Of a stretch of 64,000 nucleotides of DNA, positions 33,713 to 41,780 are shown piece after piece. Made by a program: the position numbers and the translations under genes. The first letter of the stretch is position 1. Each line of letters starts with the position of its first letter. Source of the stretch: Crocinitomicaceae bacterium (GTDB lineage Bacteria; Bacteroidota; Bacteroidia; Flavobacteriales_G; Salibacteraceae); the NCBI GenBank assembly GCA_002713215.1, contig PAVO01000030.1, forward strand, positions 62,001-126,000. Reading direction: 5' to 3'. Under the pieces are notes generated by a model. That model saw nothing but the letters and a program-made list of their open reading frames with translations. It ran no database searches and was not told the DNA's origin.

Positions 33713-34392
33713 TAACTTATCCAGCCGGGGAGGTCATCTATATCAATGAGCTCGATTGCTTCCTGATATTTGGGTAAGAGCTTGGCATGAACACCTTTAA
33801 TGTAGCTATAAAGCTCTTCACGCTCGACTTCGTGCTCGCCTGCCATGTCGAACTCATAGTCTAACTTTTCGCTCCAGATCTCTTGTGCCAACGTGTCGGC
33901 ATGATTTTCAAGGTGCTTTTTGAACGCTTCAGCTTTACGGCGGCTGGTGAAAGCAAATGTTCTGTTGAACTGGCCACGAAGTAGATTCGCCCCTTTTAAC
34001 ATCCCTAAGCTAATAAACGAGCACCAGATGCGACCTGGTGTTGTACATGCATTGTAGCCGCTTACATGAACTTCACCCTTGGTTTCAAATCCTAATATGG
34101 GAGGGGTGATAGCGGCATCGCTTTGACGGAAGTATGCTTTGCTTAATACGAGGTGTGAAAACACTTCAACAAGCGGAACATTTTCATCATATAGGCCATT
34201 GCGGTTGGGTGATACAAAATAAAGGGTTTTCCCAGCGCGCAAGTTGCTAAAACGTGCTGGTACCGCATCAAGGTTTTCATTGATTGATGTTGCTAAGGTA
34301 TTATTCGTCCACGTGCTCATATTGCCCTTAGGCTCAGCAGGTAGAGAGTTGTGCATGCGCACAGCAGGGTAATGCATGTAACCGCGATTCAT
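33712..34392 (-). CDS. Hypothetical protein, 226 aa
   Basis: Starts MNRGYMHYPAVRMHNSL; the ATG overlaps the stop of the 78-aa gene. A central HVSGYNACTTPGRIWCSFISLG motif and a basic stretch (FAFTSRRKAEAFKKHLENHAD). Stop codon formed at the edge of the next operator. Last of a four-gene operon (35266-33712). No family recognised. Confidence 0.7.
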   Translation of the reverse strand: MNRGYMHYPAVRMHNSLPAEPKGNMSTWTNNTLATSINENLDAVPARFSNLRAGKTLYFVSPNRNGLYDENVPLVEVFSHLVLSKAYFRQSDAAITPPILGFETKGEVHVSGYNACTTPGRIWCSFISLGMLKGANLLRGQFNRTFAFTSRRKAEAFKKHLENHADTLAQEIWSEKLDYEFDMAGEHEVEREELYSYIKGVHAKLLPKYQEAIELIDIDDLPGWIS

Positions 34393-34625
34393 GATTCAAC
34401 CTCATCGTTTATTGCATACGCCGGAAGGCGAGGGAACTCACCGATATGAATATTTGTCCAGCGCTCAACTTCTGTTCGAGTTGGAAATGTGGCCTCAGCA
34501 GTTTGCGCTTCTTCATTAAACGAAAAAGAAACGCCTTCGCATAATTCTGAAACCGTACCAAGAGACCACTCAAGACCAATTTGTTCGTATTGATTAATCT
34601 TGAAGAAATTAACTTTAACCGTCAT
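34389..34625 (-). CDS. Hypothetical protein, 78 aa
   Basis: Start MTVKVNFFKINQYEQIG: the ATG overlaps the TGA of the preceding gene, so the longer frame from 34637 is less likely. Acidic C-terminus. Coupled on both sides (its stop overlaps the next ATG), which supports it as a real operon gene. Function unknown. Confidence 0.7.
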   Translation of the reverse strand: MTVKVNFFKINQYEQIGLEWSLGTVSELCEGVSFSFNEEAQTAEATFPTRTEVERWTNIHIGEFPRLPAYAINDEVES

Positions 34626-35065
34626 AGGATTTTCCATTCATAAAGACCGTACTCATCACAGTCGTATTCGTCTTCGTATGTGTCACCGTCGTTCATGGCA
34701 TATACAATACACTCAAGTAAAAAATCGAAACCCATGTCTGGCTCTTCCAGTTCGGTTTCATTAAGTTTTTCAGCTTCGCCATCTAACACAATAAAACCAG
34801 GGCGGCTGCCGTAGATAATGTCCGAATCGATACCGATTTTTGCAGTCGCCTTGTTGCCGTACGGATCAACAATGGCGACTTCTAAGTGGCCTTCTGGGCA
34901 CAAGAATTTGCACTTTGATTCATTCCATATGGCTGGAGCGCGTTGATCAGCGTGCAACGCCTGAAATGAGCATCTGTCGTCCGCTGTAACCCACATAAGC
35001 AATTGCTCATCAAAAATGAAAGGGATGGGGGCTTTCGCGTTTTCTGGTGTATGTAAGAACTGCAT
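34622..35065 (-). CDS. Hypothetical acidic protein, 147 aa
   Basis: Starts MQFLHTPENAKAPIPFIFDE. Contains RCSFQALHADQRAP and a CxxxxFLCPEG pair of cysteines; the C-terminus is very acidic (DTYEDEYDCDEYGLYEWKIL). Three bases separate it from the 65-aa gene upstream. Function unknown. Confidence 0.7.
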   Translation of the reverse strand: MQFLHTPENAKAPIPFIFDEQLLMWVTADDRCSFQALHADQRAPAIWNESKCKFLCPEGHLEVAIVDPYGNKATAKIGIDSDIIYGSRPGFIVLDGEAEKLNETELEEPDMGFDFLLECIVYAMNDGDTYEDEYDCDEYGLYEWKIL

Positions 35066-35068
35066 CGC

Positions 35069-35266
35069 TTATTGCTCTGGTGGTAATTGAGGGCCGACAA
35101 GATATTCGCCGTCACGCAACCATGATTGCATGCGTCCATTAAAGCCCTTTAGTTTTCCCGGGTGCTTTTCCGCATTCAATTGAACAGGTTCAGGTTGTTC
35201 TTTGTCATTTTCGAAGTACCAGAACAGGCCTGTTTGGTCGTGTGGTATTTTGGTGAACTTTTTCAT
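35069..35266 (-). CDS. Hypothetical protein, 65 aa
   Basis: Start MKKFTKIPHDQTGLFWYF at ATG 35266, 30 bases after the -10 of the operator-promoter; the frame from 35305 would begin before the predicted transcript. Aromatic N-terminal half, charged middle. First of four coupled genes. Function unknown. Confidence 0.65.
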   Translation of the reverse strand: MKKFTKIPHDQTGLFWYFENDKEQPEPVQLNAEKHPGKLKGFNGRMQSWLRDGEYLVGPQLPPEQ

Positions 35267-35295
35267 GTCGTTACTCAACGTTATTCGATATGTAA

Positions 35296-35337
35296 ATGAT
35301 CTCACAATCGCACAACTAAAACAACACTTTTGTTGTT
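35296..35337 (-). promoter_or_regulatory. Operator-promoter
   Basis: AACAAC-ACTTTT-GTTGTT at 35320-35337; TTGTTT, 17-bp spacer, GATCAT (-10 at 35296-35301), a weaker box. Confidence 0.75.
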
Positions 35338-35995
35338 AGTATTGAATTTTATATTTCTGATTCCATTCCTGCGCTTTACGAATATTGCTGAAAATGATTT
35401 CAAGCTTGTCGCCAAGGTCAATATTGAAATTGCCTTTGTCTACTAGCGCAGTGATTTTGTCTTCATCCAAAGGATCAAGGAAGTTATCAATTACGCCAAG
35501 TAAACAAGCCATGCGAAGAACGACACAGGTAAAAAGTGTTCGATGACTATCAACTGAGTAGAAGTAAGGATCGACCAGAATTTCGTCATAACGAGGATTG
35601 CTCAACGAGGTGATAGCGTCTTCTATATCAGCTTTTACCATCTTAATTAGTTCGTTATGCGGCATAGTTCGCGTCGTATGCTCGGTTTTGCGATTTTCAG
35701 GATCAATGGCGCCTCGCATATGTCGAATAAAGCTAAGTGGGACAGGGTAGCCAGATTGCTTTACAGCACTAACCATATCCGTCGACGCATACTTGGAAAT
35801 GTTGCCAGTTTCTAAATCGACCAATTGAACTTCGAACTTACCATTGTTGTTATCGACTTCGTTAAAGTTGAATCCAAGCAATACCATGCATGGGTGTTCT
35901 TCTTGGGCGTTTTGGTTTGAAATGATGGTAACTGATTGGTCGTAGTTGTTTACGAATCCTGTATTATTTTGAATATGCATTGTCAGTGATTCCAT
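35336..35995 (-). CDS. Hypothetical protein, 219 aa
   Basis: Starts MESLTMHIQNNTGFVNNYDQS or at the internal Met6. Beta-rich first half (CMVLLGFNFNEVDNNNGKFEVQLVDLE), helical second half (HNELIKMVKADIEDAITSL). The TAA stop uses the first bases of the operator at 35320-35337. Third gene of the operon starting at 36469. Function unknown. Confidence 0.7.
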   Translation of the reverse strand: MESLTMHIQNNTGFVNNYDQSVTIISNQNAQEEHPCMVLLGFNFNEVDNNNGKFEVQLVDLETGNISKYASTDMVSAVKQSGYPVPLSFIRHMRGAIDPENRKTEHTTRTMPHNELIKMVKADIEDAITSLSNPRYDEILVDPYFYSVDSHRTLFTCVVLRMACLLGVIDNFLDPLDEDKITALVDKGNFNIDLGDKLEIIFSNIRKAQEWNQKYKIQY

Positions 35996-36010
35996 GGATG
36001 GGACGGGCGA

Positions 36011-36175
36011 TTAGCCGCGTCCATTTAAAATAGCGGAAAGCTCACGGCCTTCTTTTGCACTAACAGTGCGTATTGTGACTCGCTGCGGAGCAGGTCTTTG
36101 AGGGACAAACCCGGGTTGGTTAACCTGGGTATGCCATGAACCAGTGCGTGGTGTGTCTACAGTTTGCTTTCTCAT
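36011..36175 (-). CDS. Small basic protein, 54 aa
   Basis: Frame from ATG 36175 (MRKQTVDTPRTGSWHTQ) behind AAGGGGC; ends ILNGRG at 36011. Rich in Arg, Pro and Gln (PQRPAPQRVTIRTV), so it is probably a disordered or nucleic-acid-binding peptide. It lies 9 bases after the 94-aa gene and before the 219-aa gene, all on one strand. Confidence 0.6.
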   Translation of the reverse strand: MRKQTVDTPRTGSWHTQVNQPGFVPQRPAPQRVTIRTVSAKEGRELSAILNGRG

Positions 36176-36184
36176 AGCAGCCCC

Positions 36185-36469
36185 TTATACTTTCCAAGCG
36201 TCTTGAATAACCATGCGGATTTGCACTTCTACATCTCGTGCATAGCTGATCGGGTGGAAGTCTTTCTTCACATCTCTCATGTGGACGTTAACACGAGTGA
36301 TAGCGCGACTGGCAACACAGAAGTCATTTCCCCAATCAGGAAGACCTTTCTTATCTGTTTGCTTGCGGAACTGAGCGTTTATGAAGCGTTTTTGCTGTGC
36401 GGCAGTGCCAAGTTTTTTAGCTTGCGTACCAATGTCTTGGCCTGTCATTTTTGTGATAGTCGTTGTCAT
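36185..36469 (-). CDS. Hypothetical basic protein, 94 aa
   Basis: Starts MTTTITKMTGQDIGTQAKKLG behind ACAGGGGAAACAC. Lys/Arg/Gln-rich helix in the first half; DWGNDFCVASRAITRVNVHM in the second. Soluble and basic, so nucleic-acid or protein binding is possible. First gene of the operon under 36508-36548. Confidence 0.65.
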   Translation of the reverse strand: MTTTITKMTGQDIGTQAKKLGTAAQQKRFINAQFRKQTDKKGLPDWGNDFCVASRAITRVNVHMRDVKKDFHPISYARDVEVQIRMVIQDAWKV

Positions 36470-36507
36470 GTGTTTCCCCTGTGATTACGATGACTTTCAA
36501 TATGTAC

Positions 36508-36548
36508 ATCATACCACAGAGAAAACTAAAAACAACACTTTTGTTGTT
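36508..36548 (-). promoter_or_regulatory. Operator-promoter
   Basis: AACAAC-ACTTTT-GTTGTT at 36531-36548; TTGTTT, 16-bp spacer, TGG-TATGAT (-10 at 36508-36513). Confidence 0.85.
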
Positions 36549-36549
36549 A

Positions 36550-37089
36550 TTAAAGTAAATTATTTTCCACTTTAACTCGGAAAAGTTCGATAAGTTTCTC
36601 TTTGCGAAAACTTTCAAAAAGTTCAACTAAATAGATATCACACAAATCATCCGTTGGGTGAACGGTAATGATATCCAGCTCTGGTGTTACGCCCACATAA
36701 TAGTCTGTTGACGGTTCTTCTGGGTAGCAATCTGAAAAAGCCTGATGCGGCATTACACCTGTGTCTTTGAACTTGTTGCAATGGTTAAAAAGATCGCGTT
36801 TTATATCATCAAAGGCAGATATATTCGTGTCAAACTCGTCTGGTACATCAATTTCAATATTGCCGTTCTGATGACGATATGCAGTGATGCCATCCGTGCC
36901 ATTGGGTTTTACCGGATTAGGGCGAACGACGATAATATTACCTTCAAGAGCGGCAATCTGACCTTTTATGAGGCCAATCTTAAGTCCATCCTCGTACGTT
37001 AGTGAAGATGGGTTTTGCTTATGCGCAGATTCAAGTGTGTCACGCTCTGCTATGAGGGTAGATAATTTTGATTCTTGACTGTCGGCCAT
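36550..37089 (-). CDS. Hypothetical protein, 179 aa
   Basis: Starts MADSQESKLSTLIAERDTLE, with an N-terminal coiled-coil-like helix (residues 5-55). Then a region with VRPNPVKPNGTDGITAYRHQ and a C-terminal acidic/hydrophobic part (VELFESFRKEKLIELFRVKVENNLL). Soluble. Single gene of its operon. Function unknown. Confidence 0.7.
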   Translation of the reverse strand: MADSQESKLSTLIAERDTLESAHKQNPSSLTYEDGLKIGLIKGQIAALEGNIIVVRPNPVKPNGTDGITAYRHQNGNIEIDVPDEFDTNISAFDDIKRDLFNHCNKFKDTGVMPHQAFSDCYPEEPSTDYYVGVTPELDIITVHPTDDLCDIYLVELFESFRKEKLIELFRVKVENNLL

Positions 37090-37119
37090 GTTGCTTTCTC
37101 TGTCTTTGTTTGTTGATTA

Positions 37120-37161
37120 ATGCTAACAAAACAAGACAAAGAAAACAACACTTTTGTTGTT
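37120..37161 (-). promoter_or_regulatory. Operator-promoter
   Basis: AACAAC-ACTTTT-GTTGTT at 37144-37161; TTGTTT, 17-bp spacer, TAGCAT (-10 at 37120-37125). Overlaps the stop codon of the substrate-binding protein gene. Confidence 0.8.
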
Positions 37162-37990
37162 AAGAGTTAACCAGTTCGTGACTTAGCTTGTTGAGAAAAT
37201 CATGCTGCAATGACTTTGGTACATAGTCCAAATGCCAATCCATGTATGCATCAGTGCTCTTGATCACCTTGAGGGATTGATTCACTCGCTCAACAAACCG
37301 ACGTCCTGACGGCGTGTTTCTGCATGCTATACGACCTGAAGCTAGTGGCGGGAATCCTTCCATGCTTAATGCAACAGGTTGTTCTTGAGGTGATATGTTT
37401 GCCTGTTCGTTAAAAAAGGCCATAACAGCGGGGTATTCGACAACGATATCGACACGTCCTTTCATAAGCATGGAGTGCATCTGACCTTCATCTTCTGGTC
37501 CATGCTTGGTATATATCGAGATCCCTTTAGGCGTATTTGCCAATACCTGGTCAACGTAATCACCATAAGAGCGCTCGTTTTCTACACCTAGCACTAGTTT
37601 TCTTTTGTGTGCAATAAGCCCTTCCAAAGTGATCTCTGACGCGATCTCGGAAGCAACCGGGGGTAGCGTGTAGACTTGAAGCCCAAGGAAATACGTCATT
37701 GGTTCTGAAAAGACGTAGTGCTTACTCCTTTCATGAGTCTTGATCAGGTTCCGAACACACAGTCCTTTTTTAGCAAGTAAATTGTGCGTTGCGCGTTCTA
37801 TGCTGACTTTTTCGTCGCGAATGAGAAAGTCACTTTTCAAGTCTTGCTTAACACGCTTATAAACGAGGTCTTCCGTCTGTATCCCGCTGGTGGGGTTGTA
37901 ATAAATCATTGCCAGTTCTTTGCTGGCATATGCATTGCTCATAACGAAAGACGTTGTCATGAACAATATTAGAGTTAGATATTTTGCCAT
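37160..37990 (-). CDS. Periplasmic solute-binding protein, SBP_bac_3-like, 276 aa
   Basis: Signal peptide 1-23 (MAKYLTLILFMTTSFVMSNAYA). The mature part has the two-lobe binding-protein layout, with YFLGLQVYTLPP, KLVLGVENERSYGDYVDQVL and MLMKGRVDIVVEYPAVMAFF, as in family 3 amino-acid-type binders and the related TIGR02285 group. No ABC permease is next to it, so it may be a sensor partner instead of a transporter part. Fourth gene of the operon ending at 37160. Confidence 0.7.
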   Translation of the reverse strand: MAKYLTLILFMTTSFVMSNAYASKELAMIYYNPTSGIQTEDLVYKRVKQDLKSDFLIRDEKVSIERATHNLLAKKGLCVRNLIKTHERSKHYVFSEPMTYFLGLQVYTLPPVASEIASEITLEGLIAHKRKLVLGVENERSYGDYVDQVLANTPKGISIYTKHGPEDEGQMHSMLMKGRVDIVVEYPAVMAFFNEQANISPQEQPVALSMEGFPPLASGRIACRNTPSGRRFVERVNQSLKVIKSTDAYMDWHLDYVPKSLQHDFLNKLSHELVNS

Positions 37991-37992
37991 TG

Positions 37993-38208
37993 TTACTCAC
38001 GCTGCTCCAACGTCACCAAATGCTCCAATCGCTCATTAGCCACGTTGAATGATGGGTTGTATTTTCCGTCGTTGAACCGAACCAGTGTTTTTCCATAGGT
38101 ATAAGAGTCGCCGACGGCCTCGCAGGGCTCGCCAAGCTTCTCTTTTAGGTGCGGGTTGCGAATGCCTTTGGCGTTAATGAACCGAAGTTTCTGGCCTTCT
38201 TTAAACAC
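37993..38208 (-). CDS. Small protein with SH3-like strands, 71 aa
   Basis: Starts at GTG 38208 (MFKEGQKLRFINAKGIRN), six bases after AGGAG. The strand pattern GQKLRFI...GEPCEAVG...GKTLVRFNDGKYNPSFNV looks like a small SH3-type barrel. Two bases from the SBP gene and 9 from the gene upstream. Function unknown. Confidence 0.6.
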   Translation of the reverse strand: MFKEGQKLRFINAKGIRNPHLKEKLGEPCEAVGDSYTYGKTLVRFNDGKYNPSFNVANERLEHLVTLEQRE

Positions 38209-38217
38209 ACGCGACTC

Positions 38218-38805
38218 CTATTGTGCCACTTGCGCTAGCGCAACTTGGCACGTTTTAGGGAAAAGGTGGGTGAACGGTGCAAGGTTTTCTTTACTTGCCC
38301 CATCCTTGATAACATCATCCAAGTCAAATGATGAACGTCGCATCTGACGAAGTGTCATTTCTTCGTTATTGACGTCAGTGTCCCGGCCTCCTGCGCGCTT
38401 CAGTCTGCGTATCCGGGCTTTAACCGTGTCAAAGTCATCTGACATAGCGTCATCAACTGGATTGGTCTCAGGCGCTTTGAGGCTCTCCAGAGTCGCTTCG
38501 CATCTGGCCAATGCGATGCTGGTCATTTGCTCAATCCATTTTTCTCGATCTGCAAAGAGAGATTCAATGTCAAACTGAATGAAGTGTTCTGAGGTTTTAA
38601 AACCAAAATAGACTGTCCAACTGTTGTTGGCGTACGGGCCAACAACTACATTGTATATGTCACAGCATTTCGCTTTCATTGTCTCGTATAGCTTATCCTG
38701 GATCGGCTTGATAACGCTAAATACGTCGACTTTCTTCACGCCGGCAGCACGAGCTGCTGATGAGAGAAGTTTGCTTACATTGGCTTTTGTGCTTCGAATG
38801 CTCAT
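38218..38805 (-). CDS. Hypothetical protein, 195 aa
   Basis: Starts MSIRSTKANVSKLLSSAARAAGV. N-terminal helix, then a beta-rich middle (NSWTVYFGFKTSEHFIQFDIESL), and a basic linker (RIRRLKRAGGRDTD). Single strand of operon from 39452 to 37160. No family recognised. Confidence 0.65.
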   Translation of the reverse strand: MSIRSTKANVSKLLSSAARAAGVKKVDVFSVIKPIQDKLYETMKAKCCDIYNVVVGPYANNSWTVYFGFKTSEHFIQFDIESLFADREKWIEQMTSIALARCEATLESLKAPETNPVDDAMSDDFDTVKARIRRLKRAGGRDTDVNNEEMTLRQMRRSSFDLDDVIKDGASKENLAPFTHLFPKTCQVALAQVAQ

Positions 38806-38812
38806 AGTATTC

Positions 38813-39223
38813 TCAATTAACTGTTACAGGTGATGATTCGCAGATGACGCCCTTGCTTGGTTGCGACTGGTAGTGAAGTAACGCTTCTTCCAGTGTGTCG
38901 AACCATGCGATAGGGTAGGATTCAAGTTCTACCATCCATTCCAACTTGTCATAGCGTGGTGCTTCGTTAGATAACTCGGCAATTCTTTCTGCACCAGAGG
39001 TGACTAGTTTACGAAGCTCGAAATAATATGGTGTGATCTTATCCATTGCTTCAGATGATTTTTCTAACAGTTTCACAGTGTAATCGTCGAGCGTGTACGC
39101 CAATTCACCATCTGATAGCAGCATCTGGCCTGGGTATTGGTAAACAGTATTTTTGACAGATGAGCTACTGAAATATTCGCGTGCGAACGGGGCGGTGAAT
39201 ACCCCTATTTTTAATTTACTCAT
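38813..39223 (-). CDS. Hypothetical protein, 136 aa
   Basis: Start MSKLKIGVFTAPFAREYFSS: the ATG overlaps the last codons of the 78-aa gene (AATGAGTAA), so they are coupled; the frame from 39325 overlaps that gene too far. Helical C-terminal half with YPIAWFDTLEEALLHYQSQ. Function unknown. Confidence 0.7.
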   Translation of the reverse strand: MSKLKIGVFTAPFAREYFSSSSVKNTVYQYPGQMLLSDGELAYTLDDYTVKLLEKSSEAMDKITPYYFELRKLVTSGAERIAELSNEAPRYDKLEWMVELESYPIAWFDTLEEALLHYQSQPSKGVICESSPVTVN

Positions 39224-39452
39224 TTGGTGCCTCCAGCGCGCCGTTGTGAGAAGGGGTGATGTCGATGATTGTTGCATCTGTTGTGCGCGGACGATCGATA
39301 CCGATAGATTCCATGTACAGCTCAAGCTTAACGCGAGCTAATTGGAGACCAGAAAGAATCTCCATGTTGCCATGTTCTTTGGCAGCCTGTTCCTCTTCTT
39401 TTATTTCATTTACCAGATTTCGTAATCCGATAGCAACAGAATGTTTTTCCAT
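39216..39452 (-). CDS. Hypothetical protein with IIDITPS tail, 78 aa
   Basis: Starts MEKHSVAIGLRNLVNEIKEEE behind GGGGAAACTC. Two helices, then a tail DATIIDITPSHNGALEAPNE. The same IIDITPS peptide appears near the C-terminus of the 133-aa protein at 48673-49074, otherwise unrelated by eye. First gene of the operon under 39481-39522. Confidence 0.7.
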   Translation of the reverse strand: MEKHSVAIGLRNLVNEIKEEEQAAKEHGNMEILSGLQLARVKLELYMESIGIDRPRTTDATIIDITPSHNGALEAPNE

Positions 39453-39480
39453 GAGTTTCCCCGTTCATAGATGATGATTA

Positions 39481-39522
39481 ATATTAACCTAACTAAATGA
39501 ATAAAACAACACTTTTGTTGTG
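39481..39522 (-). promoter_or_regulatory. Operator-promoter
   Basis: AACAAC-ACTTTT-GTTGTG at 39505-39522; TTGTTT, 17-bp spacer, TAATAT (-10 at 39481-39486). Confidence 0.8.
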
Positions 39523-39694
39523 ATTAATTAAGTAAATTCTATTGATGGGGGTTGAGTTGGCTTGCTTTCTAAATGCGCTTGAGGGATGCGTTAAATGTGA
39601 TCGCAGAAAGCACGACGAATCCCTTTCAAAGAGCCGTTGTTGATAATGTTGGGCCTAAGTGAGTGCAATAGGCCCTGTTTGCGACTGTCTGAAT
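39523..39694. other. Intergenic, one hairpin
   Basis: No gene. GGGCCTA...TAGGCCC at 39651-39675 can form a hairpin below the 144-aa gene; it has no T-run, so terminator activity is uncertain. Confidence 0.4.
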
Positions 39695-40129
39695 TTATTG
39701 CAAGGTGCCATAAGTCTCAATGACGTGGGCGATTTGCTGTGGCGTTAGGCCGAATGCCTCCACCAGCTTCTGGCGTGCTCCATAATAGTCGCGTTCCAGA
39801 TCTGTCAGTCCATTTAGGTGGCGTTTGATGTCACGATAGCTCTCGCTATTCACGTCATGCGTTGTGAACTCTGGTGACTTGCCGCGAAGTACAGCAAAGA
39901 ACGCGTAGTGGATGTGAGAAAGCTTGCCCGGGTACTTGGTACCATAGGTTGAGTCATACGTCGGATGGTTTGATTTGTCCGCCTGGTAGGTGCGGAATGT
40001 GCCAATGGCCTCATGGAATTGCTCGAACGAGATCACTTCTGGGTTATACGGGTAGTTTTTCATGTGATTATCCTTATCGGTATTTGAAAGAGTTTTGTTA
40101 GTTTCTGTATTCATTGCTGCGTTATTCAT
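39695..40129 (-). CDS. Hypothetical protein, 144 aa
   Basis: Starts MNNAAMNTETNKTLSN; the ATG overlaps the stop of the HD gene. The core region YNPEVISFEQFHEAIGTFRTYQAD then HPTYDSTYGTKYPGK is aromatic. Helical C-terminus (YGARQKLVEAFGLTPQQIAHVIE). Cotranscribed with HD hydrolase, Pth2 and tRNA genes. Function unknown. Confidence 0.7.
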   Translation of the reverse strand: MNNAAMNTETNKTLSNTDKDNHMKNYPYNPEVISFEQFHEAIGTFRTYQADKSNHPTYDSTYGTKYPGKLSHIHYAFFAVLRGKSPEFTTHDVNSESYRDIKRHLNGLTDLERDYYGARQKLVEAFGLTPQQIAHVIETYGTLQ

Positions 40130-40734
40130 GCGGCTTCTCCTTGGATTGATGATTCGTTTAAAGCGCGCACAATGGCATTGCCTCGGCGCTTAAGGTGTTT
40201 GTGTTTAATTTTGAATGATGTGCTATCGATACCGCCGAACATGGCAGCATTGGCGTGCACTTCAGCAAGGCCTGTCAGTAACAACGTTGCGGCTTCAGGG
40301 CGTTTAGCGAACGAAAGAACGTCTTCCCCTTTCAAGAGATGAACATCCATGTCCATGGCCATTAGCCTGGCTACATCAGATTCCCCGGTTAAGGTTTCCC
40401 ATAACTCACCCGTAACACGAGCATGATCGGGAAAGTGAACGCGGCCCAGCTCATCTACTTCACGACAGAACGGCTTACCCGCATCGTGGAACCAATGGTA
40501 ACGCCTAACCATCGCCAACGGGAGTAAGTTGCTCCAGAGTGTCTTGTCATAGGTCCATTCTGGCAGTTTCCATTCGTACTTGAGTGGTTCGCCCATCAGA
40601 ATGTGACGGCGAAGGTCTTCGAAGTAGCGTGCGACCTGAAGGCCATGTTCCAGCACTGACATGCCGGCAGTTTGTTCGGTGCTGCGCATACAGTGGCGCA
40701 GCCCAGCTAAAGTAGTTGGGATTGAAATAGTCAT
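40126..40734 (-). CDS. HD-domain phosphohydrolase, 202 aa
   Basis: HD-fold residues in order: H30 (SVLEHG), H83-D84 (YHWFHDAG), H104 (FPDHARVTGE) and D128/D130 (MAMDMDVH). Such enzymes hydrolyse nucleotides, ppGpp or cyclic nucleotides using two metal ions. Starts MTISIPTTLAGLRHCM eight bases after GAGG, 11 bases from the Pth2 gene. It may act on nucleotides or RNA ends, but no sub-family is recognised. Confidence 0.72.
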   Translation of the reverse strand: MTISIPTTLAGLRHCMRSTEQTAGMSVLEHGLQVARYFEDLRRHILMGEPLKYEWKLPEWTYDKTLWSNLLPLAMVRRYHWFHDAGKPFCREVDELGRVHFPDHARVTGELWETLTGESDVARLMAMDMDVHLLKGEDVLSFAKRPEAATLLLTGLAEVHANAAMFGGIDSTSFKIKHKHLKRRGNAIVRALNESSIQGEAA

Positions 40735-40745
40735 GAGAGCGCCTC

Positions 40746-41253
40746 TTATACACAGTTAAACCGTTTGGTGATGTGCTGAACTTCAGCCTTGGTGCAAGGA
40801 CCAATGCCAATAGCTGTGATAATCGGATTGCCATCGAATGGGGTACCCGGGATCACGTGATTGGCGTCAACGACGGGTACAGCAGGGATACCTGCGGCAC
40901 GAGCTTCGTTTAAGGCGCGGATCAGTTGGTTTTGGTTGCGGGCGTACAAAGAGACTTTGCTGCCGCCTGTGTTGAGGTCGCGATAACCTTCTACGCGTTC
41001 TGGCGCTGTATTACGGGCATGTTCAAGCACATCCGTATACGCATGACCGGTTTGGGCAGACAGTTTGCCTGGCTCCATACGTAGCGCACGGTTTGCAATC
41101 GCATAGCAATAAAGGTGTTCGTTTGGATCCTGTGGAGCAGGATTGGTAAAAGACGATAGAATGTCTTCCGCAGTAAGCGGTGGTAGGGGTTTTACACTTT
41201 CGTGTTGCGGTCTATTCCGTACGCAAGTGTTGTCGGAAGTCCAAGTTTTGCAT
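40746..41253 (-). CDS. pth2: Peptidyl-tRNA hydrolase, Pth2 type, with apparent +1 frameshift
   Basis: The conserved part (GKLSAQTGHA, KVSLYARNQNQL, VVDANHVIPG, TAIGIGPC) is the Pth2 fold, which frees tRNA from peptidyl-tRNA. The frame from internal ATG 41078 is too short: in-frame sequence continues upstream (EHLYCYAIANRALRMEPGK, then SVKPLPPLTAEDIL) with no start codon back to 41213. A separate frame starts at ATG 41253 behind GGAG and reads MQNLDFRQHLRTE then TAG at 41212. Skipping the T of TAG joins both, giving about 168 aa. It is either programmed frameshifting or a mutation. Confidence 0.72.
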
Positions 41254-41297
41254 GGTGTATTTCTCCATGTAGGTTAGTGATAGATCAAATTAAAAGT

Positions 41298-41372
<75 letters not shown>

Positions 41373-41683
41373 GCTTGGGTTCGCAATTTTACATTCAACC
41401 CTCTGATCATCAGATCAGCCCATGTAATGTGCCCTAGAACCTAGTTCCCGCTAAGATTTAAGCGAATTAAACCATACCAGCTACACCTATCAGCACCTGC
41501 CTTTGGGCCCTTCAAGTCACACTAGTCATTTTAACAGTACCCAGTCACGCATTGGATTATGACGCTTTAGGCTATCGTCTGCATCTCCACGCTCACTTGA
41601 CCACTGAGAGGTCCACATTACGACCCACGATTTGTTTTGGTGTTAACCATTTTTAAATTCACTGAATGCAATGAACTTAAAGA
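41373..41683 (-). other. Non-coding stretch inside the tRNA operon
   Basis: 310 bases with no reading frame. Several short hairpins are visible on the minus strand (GACC-TCTCAGT-GGTC near 41605; TTTAA-TTCGC-TTAAA near 41463), but no intact tRNA. It may hold decayed tRNA genes or an unknown RNA. Confidence 0.35.
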
Positions 41684-41773
41684 TGGTGAGGAAGCCGGGA
41701 ATCGAACCCAGATTACCAATATCAACACGAAGTTCTCAGGTTTATCACCTTACCCACTTGGTCTACAACCCCC
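41684..41773 (-). tRNA. tRNA-like gene, amino acid not assignable
   Basis: 3' half clear: T arm CTGGG-TTCGATT-CCCGG, acceptor 3' strand CTTCCTC, discriminator A and encoded CCA. D arm ACC-AAGTGGGTAA-GGT fits. The 5' acceptor strand (GGGGGTT) pairs only partly and no anticodon stem with U33 can be drawn. About 90 nt, as in class II tRNAs. Possibly degenerate. Confidence 0.5.
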
Positions 41774-41780
41774 AAAGTAA

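Noticed and set aside
37160-37990. The periplasmic binding protein as part of an ABC transporter
   Set aside because: No permease or ATPase gene is in the operon or nearby; only the binding protein is supported.
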